Assembly: GCA_963798275.1 (NCBI GenBank)
Contig: CAWCTB010000048.1
Location: forward strand, 1 to 64,000
DNA: 64,000 nucleotides
Origin: CAWCTB01 sp963798275
GTDB taxonomy: Bacteria; Acidobacteriota; Terriglobia; Terriglobales; Acidobacteriaceae
Direction: 5' to 3'
This document shows, piece by piece, positions 53,664 through 61,963 of this stretch. A program made the position numbers and the translations under genes. The first letter of the stretch is position 1; every line of letters begins with the position of its first letter. A model generated the notes under the pieces. The model worked only from the letters and a program-made list of their open reading frames with translations, was not told the origin of the DNA and ran no database searches.

Positions 53664-55014
53664 TTGGACCAGAAACTCATTCTCGTCACCGTACTGATCC
53701 GGCTGGGTGTTGCCGCTGCGATCAGCAGCGTGCTGGTCCGCGCGCGCCGCTTTCGCATGCTCCTGTTCCGCGAAGAGCGCACCCTTGGCGAAAAGATCGA
53801 GATCGTCTTCATCGTCGGCATCCCCATCGCTTTGGGCGTGCTGGTGCGCGGTTGGGTACGCAACTTCTATGCCGCCGACATCTCTTTTGAAGGCGCAATT
53901 CTCCTGGGCGTAATTGGCGGCCGGCTAGTGGGCGTGACCGGCGGTGTGCTGGTCTCGCTCCCCGCGCTGCTGCTGGGCGAGTGGTTCGCCCTGCCCATGA
54001 ACATCCTGGCAGGTTTTCTGGCTGGACTCTTGCGTCACCTGGCGCCCGAGCGAGAGGCCATCTGGTCCTTCTCGCCGCTGTTCGACCTCAGCATCTATCA
54101 CTGGATCCGTCGCAGCATTCGCAAGTCGTTCATCGACTGGCAGACTTCGTTCTTTTTCCTCATCCTCATTCTTGAGTTCGTTCGTATTCACCTGCACCGG
54201 GCGTGGCCCAGGCGTATCTTCGCCCTCGATGCCCCCGAGAACTGGCTGGTGCAGTTGGCGATCTATGCCGGCACCGTAATGGCGGTGGCGATCGCACTGA
54301 AGGTGTTAAACAACGTTCGCATCGAGATGAAACTCGAGCAGCAGGAGCGCCTGCTGCTGCAGGCGCGCATGGAGGCGCTGCAAAGTCAGATCAATCCTCA
54401 CTTCCTGTTCAACACCCTCAACTCAGTGGCGTCGCTGGTGCGCCGCGATCCCGATTCCGCGCGTGAAATGATCGTGAAGCTGGGCAACATCCTGCGCCGC
54501 CTGTTGCGCAAAGGCGACTCATTCGTGCCGCTGCAGCGACGAAATTGCGTTTGTTGACGACTACCTCGACATCGAGGTCGCACGCTTTGGTCCCGAGAAG
54601 CTGAAAGTCAGGAAGGAACTCGATCCTGAAGCGCTGGTGCACCTGGTACCCAGCATGATTCTGCAGCCGGTGGTCGAGAATGCCGTGAAGCACGGGTTGG
54701 CGAACAAGGTGGAAGGTGGCAGCATCTACATCCGCAGCCGTTGTGTGGATAACCGCGTGCTCATCGAGGTCGAAGACGACGGTGTAGGCATATCCAGCAC
54801 GGCCACGGCCTCATCCTCAGGCACCGGTATTGGCATGACCAACGTCTCCGAGCGCCTGCAGGTCGTGTACGGCGACGCCGCCGAACTCACGGTCGAGAGC
54901 CAGCCCGGCAGCGGCACGCTGGTGCGGCTCATGCTGCCCGTGCTGCAGGCCGAGGAGATGGGTGGCTCGGTCGCTGGAGCAATCTACGAAGCCCGCTCCA
55001 GCACTTCGCGATAG
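53664..55014 (+). CDS. LytS-type sensor histidine kinase (frameshifted)
   Basis: Membrane histidine kinase. The N-terminal five-to-six-helix 5TMR-LYT sensor region contains ILLGVIGGRLVGVTGGVLVS and related segments. The phosphoacceptor region is QSQINPHFLFNTLNSVASLV (His near residue 246), the N-box is ILQPVVENAVKHGL, and the G-box is GTGIGMTNVSERL. The frame changes near 54538; a one-base change joins SFVPLQ to DEIAFVDDYLDIEVARFG. No LytTR response regulator follows, so the partner must be elsewhere. The TTG at 53664 is the likely start. Its 3' end overlaps bshA by 31 bases tail to tail. Confidence 0.9.
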
Positions 55015-56134
55015 CAGTCCTCGTACTTGGGAATGATGCGCGTGGAACAGAACCTCGCCTGCGCACTCTGCCGTGCCCGCTTGCCCATCTCGCGCAACTT
55101 GTCCTCGTCGCTCAAAATCTCGATCGCATGACGTGCCATGCTTTCGACATCACCCACCGGCGCAAGAAACCCCGTCTTCCCGTGGTCGATCACCTCCGGA
55201 ACTCCGCCGGCATCAGTCGCGATGGGCACCACTTCGCATGCCATCGCTTCCAGTGCGGCCAGTCCGAACGACTCAAGTTCGCTGGGCAGCAGCATCACAT
55301 CGGCCAGCGGAAGTTTTTCGTAGATACGATCCTGTTTGCCTAGGAAGTCGACCTTCTTCTGAATTCCCTTCTCCACCGCCAGCCACTCACCCCGCGAGCG
55401 CTCCGGCCCATCTCCAATCATGATTAGTCGTGCCGGCAGCTTCCGCTGGACACGATCGAAAATCTCGATTACGTCTTGAATCCGCTTCACCGGCCGGAAA
55501 TTCGAAAGATGCACCAGGATCTTCTCGTCCGCCTTGGCATACTCCGCGCGCGCCTTGCATGGTCTCGTCGGTGCGGTGGTAGAGATCGCAATTCACGAAG
55601 TTCGGAATCACCTGGATCGGCGTCTGCACGTCGAACACTTCCACCGTGCGTTCGCTTCAGGTACCTCGACACGGAAGTCACGCCGTCGCTCTGTTCGATG
55701 GAGAATCGCGTGATCGGCAGGTAGGACGGATCGGCTCCCACCAGTGTGATGTCGGTTCCGTGCAGCGTGGTGACGAACGGCAGCTTGCGGCCATTCCGGC
55801 GATGATCGCACGCCAGCATCTGGCGGGCCAGCAGCGCGCTCACCGAGTGCGGAATCGCATAGTGCACGTGCAGCAGGTCAAGCTCGTAGATTTCCGCAAC
55901 CTCGGCCATGCGCGTGGCCAGTGCCAGGTCGTACGGCGGGTACTCGAACAGCGGATACCGCGAGACCTCAACCTCGTGGTAATGGATATTGGGCAGCGGC
56001 TCGGTCAACCGGATTGGCTGCGAATACGAGATGAAATGTACTTCGTGGCCGCGCTGCGCCAGTTCCAGCCCCAGCTCGGTCGCGACCACTCCGCTGCCGC
56101 CGTACGTTGGATAGCACGTAATGCCAATCTTCAT
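54984..56134 (-). CDS. bshA: BshA, bacillithiol synthesis glycosyltransferase (frameshifted)
   Basis: Makes N-acetylglucosaminyl-malate, the first step of bacillithiol synthesis. The start MKIGITCYPTYGGSGVVATE is diagnostic, followed by HVHYAIPHSVSALLARQM, TLHGTDITLVG and, near the C-terminus, ESFGLAALEAMACEVVPIAT with GGVPEV. These are GT4 family blocks with the retaining-type E-x7-E region. The frame changes near 55650 and near 55540; restoring one base at each site reads through FDVQTPIQVIPNFVNCDLYH into the C-terminal domain. bshB and bshC are not in the window. The ATG at 56134 is chosen over an earlier in-frame start at 56152. Confidence 0.93.
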
Positions 56135-56589
56135 GGGTAGGTCTCGCAGCATTGTTGCACAGCCGGAAAGACTGGCACGCTATGCCTTCCGATTGGATGG
56201 GATCGACCGCTGTGAGATGCAATGCAGGAGCGCGACCTGCGTCGGAAGAGCGGCGCTTCGTCCCGCCCCGCAATTGCGGAAGGAATTCAAAGGATAACGA
56301 CGCCGACGCCAGAGGCTACTCGTTTCCTGTTTGCCGTGACTGACCGTAAGCCTCGTAGGGGCCCGCTTCACAGCCTGCGAAAAATGCAGTTCGTTAAGCG
56401 TTTCGAAGGGGCACGGCTTCAGCCGCGCCGTTGGCTGCACCAGCCAAGCCGGGCTTCAGCCCCAGGGAATTCGTTCTACACCGTCCCGCAAACCTGGTTG
56501 GATCCCGGCGTAAGGTCGCGCTCAGACGCACATTCATCCCAAATGCGAATGCCCGCCGCAGCGGGCATCGCAAACGAACCGTTTTTTCG
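56135..56589. other. Intergenic region between bshA and nuoB
   Basis: No gene is supported. A segment near 56405-56430 (GAAGGGGCACGGCTTCAGCC) is an inverted relative of the GCCGTGCCCCTTC repeat seen at 4890-4998. Confidence 0.5.
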
Positions 56590-57198
56590 TTACGCCAGGT
56601 TCAGCGCACGCTTGAACGATCCGCGCTCACTCTTGATCTTTTCCTGCAGCAGCATGATCGCATAGATCAACTGCTCGGGACGCGGCGGGCATCCGGGAAC
56701 GTAAACATCCACCGGGATCCACTGGTTTACGCCCTGCACCAGCGCGTAATTGTTGAACACGCCGCCCGACGTCGCGCAGGCGCCCATGGAGATGACCCAC
56801 TTGGGCTCGGGCATCTGCATGTACAGCTCGCGGATCACCGGCGCCATCTTCTGCGAAACGCGCCCGGCGATAATCATCAGGTCCGACTGCCGCGGCGACG
56901 GCCGAAAGACCTCGGCGCCAAAGCGCGCGATATCGAAGCGCGACGCGCCCATCGACATCATCTCGATGGCGCAGCACGCCAGCCCGAACGTCATCGGCCA
57001 AATCGAATTCCGGCGAACCCAATTGACGACAGCGTCCAGCGAAGCCAGTACGACGCCTTCGTGCTGCTGCTCACCAAACGTCGCCCGCAATACCTGCGCG
57101 CGATTCTCTTCCGGCGCCGCCAGGTTCTCGAAGCGCTCGTGGCCGCCTTCACTGGTTCGATCGATGTCTTCTTTGGTAATGCCTGTCTGAAGATCCAT
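56590..57198 (-). CDS. nuoB: NADH-quinone oxidoreductase subunit B (NuoB)
   Basis: A 202-residue subunit that carries the terminal 4Fe-4S cluster N2 of complex I. All four ligand cysteines are present: Cys75 and Cys76 (GLACCAIEM), Cys141 (SMGACATSGG) and Cys170 (VPGCPPRPE). The N-terminal 45 residues are an acidic extension not usual in NuoB, which starts near residue 45. It is alone: nuoA, nuoC and nuoD are not adjacent. It could be a split-off subunit of the main complex or a paralogue. Confidence 0.95.
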   Translation of the reverse strand: MDLQTGITKEDIDRTSEGGHERFENLAAPEENRAQVLRATFGEQQHEGVVLASLDAVVNWVRRNSIWPMTFGLACCAIEMMSMGASRFDIARFGAEVFRPSPRQSDLMIIAGRVSQKMAPVIRELYMQMPEPKWVISMGACATSGGVFNNYALVQGVNQWIPVDVYVPGCPPRPEQLIYAIMLLQEKIKSERGSFKRALNLA

Positions 57199-57278
57199 AT
57201 CGTTGCATTATACCTTCACTCGATTGGATGCCCAGTCGCCCGCACGGACGCAACTCAACTAATTCCGACATTCCAGAG

Positions 57279-57838
57279 CTACACCTCGTCCAGTTTCTTG
57301 ACCATGCGGATCACCGGCATAGTCAGCCCATCGCCCACCGGTACGTCGATTTCCTGCTCCGGAGTAAACCCATGAACCCGGTACAATGCGACTCCAGTCA
57401 AGGTCGAGCCGAGTTCCAGCTGAGTGAAGCCCTCCGCCATCGCTGCTTTTTCGCAGGTTCGCATCAGCGCGCTCCCGATGCCGCGCCGCTCCCACCCCGG
57501 GCGAACGAAGAACGCCCGAATCCGCGCCGCTTCCCTCTTGGGATCGAGAGGTCAGCCTCTCGCCCCGTCCAGTGATCGCCGCCAAAAAGCGTCTTGCGCC
57601 GGCTCCATCCACCACAGCCGACAATCGCGCCATCCAGTTCCGCAACGAAGTACGTGCCGTCGTGGATCAGTTGCGTGTCCACGCCATACACGGTTCGCAA
57701 GGCGGCTTCGCGCTGTTCCTCGGTGTAGTCCGGCGCCTGCAGCACCCGGACCGAATCACGAATCAGCGCCTCCAGCACCGGAACGTCTTCGATTGTGGCA
57801 AGACGGATATAGACGTTTTCGGGGAGGCTCTCATGCCT
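57279..57838 (-). CDS. GNAT family N-acetyltransferase (frameshifted)
   Basis: An acetyl-CoA-dependent acyltransferase. The N-terminal part reads NVYIRLATIEDVPVLEALI, and the central strand FVAELDGAIVGCGGWSRR leads to the acetyl-CoA loop VRPGWERRGIGSALM (RRGIGSAL). A frame change near 57550 separates the two; one missing base joins GREADL to LDPKREAARIRAFFVRPG. A canonical start codon is missing in frame upstream of the GTG at 57778, so a second indel near the ATG at 57832 is likely. It lies immediately after the quinone reductase gene's stop. Confidence 0.82.
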
Positions 57839-58861
57839 CTACGGCAGCACAACCACTTTGCCGAATTGCTCGCTGCTGGCCAGATACTCATGGGCGGCAC
57901 GCGTCTCGCTAAGCGGGAACGTCCGATCGACCACGGGCTTCAGCTTGCCGGCGAACACATGCTTCAGCACCTCGTGCAGTTCGCCCTGCGAACCCATGTA
58001 GGTGCCGAACAGCGACAACTGACGCGCGAACAGCACGCGCAGGTCGAGGCCTGCGTCGTACCCGGTAGTCGCGCCACAGGTGACCAGGGTTCCGCCGTAT
58101 TTCAGCGACTTGATGCTCTCCGCCCACGTGGCCTTGCCCACGTGCTCGAACACGATGTCGACGCCGCGCCTTGCGTAATGCGCTTCACTTCCTCCGATAT
58201 CTTCTGCTTGTAGTGATCGATGGTGTGGTCGGCTCCCAGTTCGCGCGCTTTCGCCAGCTTGCGCTCATCGCCGGCGGTGGTGATGACCGTCGCGCCCAGC
58301 ATCTTGCAAATCTGGATGGCCGCCGACCCCACGCCCGAGCCCGCCCCCAGCACCAGCACGGTCTGCCCGGCTTTCAGCTCCGCGCTTGCCCACCAACATG
58401 TGCCACGCGGTCAGAAACACCAGCGGCACGCTCGCCGCAGCGACGAAGTCCAGCGCGTCGGGAATCGGAATGACATTCGCCCGCGGCACCGCGATCAGCT
58501 CGCAGTTGCCGCCCTCGGCGTTGTTGCCCAGCACGGCGAATTGCCGGCAGAAATTCTGTTGCCCATTCATGCACAGCTCGCAGTGATTGCAGAACAGCAT
58601 CGGCGACAGCAGCACCCGCGTGCCCGGCTTCACGTCGGTGATGTATTCGCCGCACTCGACCACCTCACCCGCAATGTCGCTGCCCAGAATATGCGGCAGC
58701 TTGACTCCGGGAAGTCCCTCGCGGACAAACAAGTCGAGGTGATTGAGCGCGCACGCGCGGATGCGAATGAGCACCTGGTCCTTGCGCAATTCGGGATCAG
58801 GCACATCTTCGTACTTCAGGACCTCAGGCCCCCCGAACTCATGAATGCGAACGGCTTTCAT
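57839..58861 (-). CDS. Zinc-type alcohol dehydrogenase / quinone oxidoreductase (frameshifted)
   Basis: Medium-chain dehydrogenase/reductase. The N-terminus MKAVRIHEFGGPEVLKYEDV and the structural-zinc cysteines CNHCELCMNGQQNFC are typical of zinc-type members, followed by the Rossmann loop LGAGSGVGSAAIQICKMLGA and the C-terminal blocks VTCGATTGYDAGLDLRVLFA. Frame changes lie near 58380 and 58155; single-base changes restore reading through GKAELKAG and DIVFEHVGKATWAESIKSL. Likely NADPH-dependent reduction of a small carbonyl or quinone. The GNAT gene follows without spacing. Confidence 0.9.
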
Positions 58862-58898
58862 CGTTCATCTCTCCAGATCTCAATCCCGGACCAGTGGC

Positions 58899-59329
58899 TT
58901 ACAAGGATCCGAGCCACTTAACCGGGAGTTGGCTCATAACAGCATTAACAAGCTTCTCGTCCGCGGTCACCAACTGTATCCCGTACTCCATGGCAACGGC
59001 GATATAGAGGCCGTCGTAAATCGTACGATCGAACTTGATCGCAATCGAGAACGCGCGGTGGATGAGTTTTGCGGATGAGACGGTTGCAAACCTGTAGGCG
59101 TGCACCCGATCCAGGGCCTTCTCCGCATCTCTTTCGAGCAGCGTTTGGCCCTAACTGCCTTCCGGAGGATACTGCCGCATTCAGCCCAAAACAGGTCGGG
59201 GACAATCAAGTCGAAGTCGCCACTAACGTAGCCGTCCAGCAACTCGACGGCTGACTCCACCAGGTCCTCGCCAGACGTCGGCAGCATCCACTTGGCCGCC
59301 ACGCTGGCGTCCACCACCCATGCGCTCAC
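58899..59329 (-). CDS. VapC-like PIN domain toxin (frameshifted)
   Basis: A PIN-domain ribonuclease toxin. The N-terminus AWVVDASVAAKWMLP has the first catalytic Asp, DLFWAECGSILRKAV the Glu, and TIYDGLYIAVAMEYGIQLVT with ADEKL the last Asp residues. A frame change near 59115-59150 separates the halves; the second half continues as ERDAEKALDRVHAYRFATV. With the break repaired the protein is about 143 aa. The GTG start at 59329 overlaps the antitoxin stop (GTGA). If the frameshift is real the toxin is inactive. Confidence 0.88.
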
Positions 59330-59571
59330 CTATTGCGGTCCTCGCGCAGCATTTCTTCCGTCGAAGGGAATGGGCCTGGGGATGGATGCGAGCGCAGCTC
59401 TGCCAGTTCACGAAACAGCCGGCGCCGCCTGCGCAGTTCGCGCGCTGTTGGAACATTATCTTCCAATAAAGTGATGACTTCCGCGGCAATCGATTTACGG
59501 TGTTTGCGGGCACGCTCGCGCAGCGCCTGGTACAGCTCGTCGGGAACGTTTTCGACGTACAGGGTCGCCAT
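59326..59571 (-). CDS. VapB/FitA-type antitoxin
   Basis: An 81-residue ribbon-helix-helix protein: TLYVENVPDELYQALRERAR followed by KHRKSIAAEVITLLEDNV matches FitA/Arc-like antitoxins. The acidic C-terminus (STEEMLREDRNR) would bind the toxin. It overlaps the PIN toxin gene, the standard vapBC arrangement, and diverges from the XdhC gene with about 90 bases between. Confidence 0.9.
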   Translation of the reverse strand: MATLYVENVPDELYQALRERARKHRKSIAAEVITLLEDNVPTARELRRRRRLFRELAELRSHPSPGPFPSTEEMLREDRNR

Positions 59572-59661
59572 AGGGAAAGTCTAGGATTTCCCTAGATGAC
59601 CTGTCAAAACAAATCGAAGGCAATTCCCTTTCCGCCCATCTATAATCGTGGGGAGCCCCTG

Positions 59662-60525
59662 ATGGATATCTACGAGCAGATCGTCGAGCTTCGCCGTGAA
59701 GGACGGCGCGGCGCCGTCGCCACCATCACCAACGTGCGCGGATCCATTCCGTCCTTCCAGACCGCGAAGATGCTGGTGCGCGATGACGGATCGATCGTCG
59801 GCACCATTGGCGGCGGCTGCGTCGAAGCCGAGGTCTGGCAGGCTGCGCGCGAAGTCATGGAAGCGGAAAAGCCACGTTCCCTCACCTTCAACCTCAACAA
59901 CAATCCCAAGTACGACACCGGCCTGGTCTGCGGCGGCACGCTCGACGTGTTCATCGAGCCGGTATTGCCTCCGGCGCTGTTGTATATCTTCGGCGCGGGA
60001 CACGTCGCTTTCAACCTCTACAAGGTTGCCCGTATCGCCGGCTTCGACATCGTCGTAGTCGACGACCGCGAGAGTTACGCCAATCGCGAGCGCTTTCCCG
60101 ACGCCCGCGACATCATCGCCGCCGATTTCGAGGCGGCCACGGCTGGGCTCAGCGTGCCCGAGTCGGCGTACATCGTGATCGTGACGCGCGGACATCGCGA
60201 CGACATGCGTATCCTGCGTTGGGCGGTCAATACCAACGTCCGCTATCTCGGTATGATCGGTTCCCGGCGCAAAACCATCTCCATCTACAAAGAGCTGGAG
60301 AAAGAGGGCATCGCTCCCGAAAAGTTTGCCAACGTACACGCCCCGGTTGGGCTGGAGATTGGCGCAGTCACTCCCGAAGAGATTGCGGTGGCCATTGTGG
60401 CCGAGATGATCGCTGTCCGTCGTAATGCCGTTCCGGAGCTGCCCAGCAAGAAGTATGCCTATGCCGTTCCGTCGCCCAACGAAGCAGCGCAGGATGCGTT
60501 AGAAGAAAGTTCGAGGAATCAATAA
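59662..60525 (+). CDS. XdhC family molybdoenzyme maturation protein
   Basis: A 287-residue XdhC/CoxI-family protein, which binds molybdenum cofactor and helps insert its sulfurated form into xanthine-dehydrogenase-type enzymes. The N-terminal CoxI region has AVATITNVRGSIP and the GTIGGGCVEAEVWQ cysteine motif with LVCGGTLDVF. The C-terminal Rossmann part has YIFGAGHVAFNLYKVARIAG and ends with GLEIGAVTPEEIAVAIVAEM. The ATG at 59662 is chosen over 59596. No xanthine dehydrogenase subunits are adjacent. The MocA-like and HAD genes follow on the same strand. Confidence 0.94.
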   Translation: MDIYEQIVELRREGRRGAVATITNVRGSIPSFQTAKMLVRDDGSIVGTIGGGCVEAEVWQAAREVMEAEKPRSLTFNLNNNPKYDTGLVCGGTLDVFIEPVLPPALLYIFGAGHVAFNLYKVARIAGFDIVVVDDRESYANRERFPDARDIIAADFEAATAGLSVPESAYIVIVTRGHRDDMRILRWAVNTNVRYLGMIGSRRKTISIYKELEKEGIAPEKFANVHAPVGLEIGAVTPEEIAVAIVAEMIAVRRNAVPELPSKKYAYAVPSPNEAAQDALEESSRNQ

Positions 60526-60529
60526 CCTT

Positions 60530-61195
60530 ATGGCGCGAGCCGAAACCATTTGCGGCGTTATTCTGGCGGCCGGATTTTCCACCCGCATGGGCCGCGACAA
60601 GGCACTGCTGCCCTGGCCTCCGGTGGCCGCAGGCACCCCTGCCGTGAATACTTTCCTCGGCGCTCAGATCGATCTGTTACAGGAGTACAGCGACCTGGTC
60701 ATCGTGGTGGCCGGAAAGAATGCTGTTGCCCTGGCCCCGGTCATCTACGCACACGCCGCGTTCATGACCATCAATCCCGCTCCCGAGCGCGGGCAGTTCA
60801 GCTCCATTCAGACTGGTTTGCAGGAGGTGTTGACCCGCGGCCGTGATGGGGCCTTTCTCGTCCCGGTGGACCGTCCTCCCGTCCTCCCGCAAACCATGCG
60901 CGACCTGCGGCACGCCTTCGAAGAATCCGACCCATCGACCTGGGCGGTGGTTCCCGAAGTCCAGTGCGAGGGCCACCTGGTACACGGTCATCCCATCCTC
61001 ATCGGACGCGAGATGATCGAAGCCTTTCACCGCGCGCCATCCGACGCCACCGCGCGCGACATCGAACACCAGCACCAGCAGCACATCCTTTACGTGACTA
61101 TCGACGATCCACGCATTGGGGCCAACATCGACATCCCGGAAGATTACGACCGCCTGCTCCGCTCAGACTTGATCTCGACGGAGACTCAGTTTTGA
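60530..61195 (+). CDS. MocA/MobA-like nucleotidyltransferase
   Basis: A 221-residue nucleotidyltransferase of the molybdenum cofactor cytidylyltransferase group. The NTP-binding block LAAGFSTRMGRDKALLPW is clear, with the acidic PVDRPPVLP (metal-binding Asp) and GHPILIGREMI. It probably transfers CMP or GMP to the molybdopterin. It begins four bases after the XdhC stop, and its own stop overlaps the next start, so the three form an operon. Link to XdhC supports the Moco reading, though related proteins can also act on sugars. Confidence 0.9.
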   Translation: MARAETICGVILAAGFSTRMGRDKALLPWPPVAAGTPAVNTFLGAQIDLLQEYSDLVIVVAGKNAVALAPVIYAHAAFMTINPAPERGQFSSIQTGLQEVLTRGRDGAFLVPVDRPPVLPQTMRDLRHAFEESDPSTWAVVPEVQCEGHLVHGHPILIGREMIEAFHRAPSDATARDIEHQHQQHILYVTIDDPRIGANIDIPEDYDRLLRSDLISTETQF

Positions 61196-61908
61196 TCTCA
61201 TCGCCACTGGGAGAACAAGCCTGCCAATTCATCGATTCCGTCCTGGCCCTCCGGCCCGCGATCGCGGTCTTCGACTGCGACGGCACCCTATGGAGCGGCG
61301 ACGCCGGGCAGGATTTCTTCTATTACGAGATGGATCGCGGTATCGTCAGTCCGCAAGTCGCCGAAGCCATGCGTGCCCGCTATAGGCTGTACGAGGCGGG
61401 CGAGCTCGCCGAAGAGCCGATGTGCGCCGACATGGTCACCATGAACCGCGGAGTCGCTTGCGAAGTCCTCTACCAGGTGGCGCGCGACTTTTTTGAAGAG
61501 GTCGTCAGCCCGCGCATCTTCCCTGAAATGCTGGAACTGACTCGCCAGCTGAAGCAGCAGGGCTGCGATCTCTGGGCCGTATCGTCAACCAACAACTGGG
61601 TGGTCGAGGTGGGCGCGCAGCGGTTTGGAATCGAGCCTGATAACGTGCTGGCCGCCTGCGTGGAGTTCGACGCCGGTCGCGCCAGTGACCGCGTTATCCG
61701 TGTGCCCACCGACGAACTGAAGGTGGTTGCCATTCGCGAGGTCATCGGCAAACCGGTGGACGCTGTTTTTGGCAACTCCATTCACGACTTCGCCATGCTC
61801 GACATCGCGAAGTATCCGTTCTGCGTGAATCCCAACCCCGATCTGGAAGCGGCAGCCTGCCAGAAAGGTTGGCAAGTTTACAGGCCGATGCAGGAGCTTA
61901 CTGGGTAA
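61192..61908 (+). CDS. HAD-superfamily phosphatase
   Basis: A 238-residue HAD hydrolase of the phosphoserine phosphatase-like group. Motif I is VFDCDGTLWSGDAGQDFF with the nucleophile Asp in DCDGT, motif II is AVSSTNNWVVEVG and motif IV is GNSIHDFAMLD. The cap is helical. Its TTG start at 61192 overlaps the upstream stop. What phosphate ester it acts on is unknown; the operon suggests a role linked to the Moco steps, as inference only. Confidence 0.88.
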   Translation: MISSPLGEQACQFIDSVLALRPAIAVFDCDGTLWSGDAGQDFFYYEMDRGIVSPQVAEAMRARYRLYEAGELAEEPMCADMVTMNRGVACEVLYQVARDFFEEVVSPRIFPEMLELTRQLKQQGCDLWAVSSTNNWVVEVGAQRFGIEPDNVLAACVEFDAGRASDRVIRVPTDELKVVAIREVIGKPVDAVFGNSIHDFAMLDIAKYPFCVNPNPDLEAAACQKGWQVYRPMQELTG

Positions 61909-61963
61909 GCTGATTGTGTGGGAACAAACTGGGATTGCAAGGCGGATCCTGGTGAACCCACAT

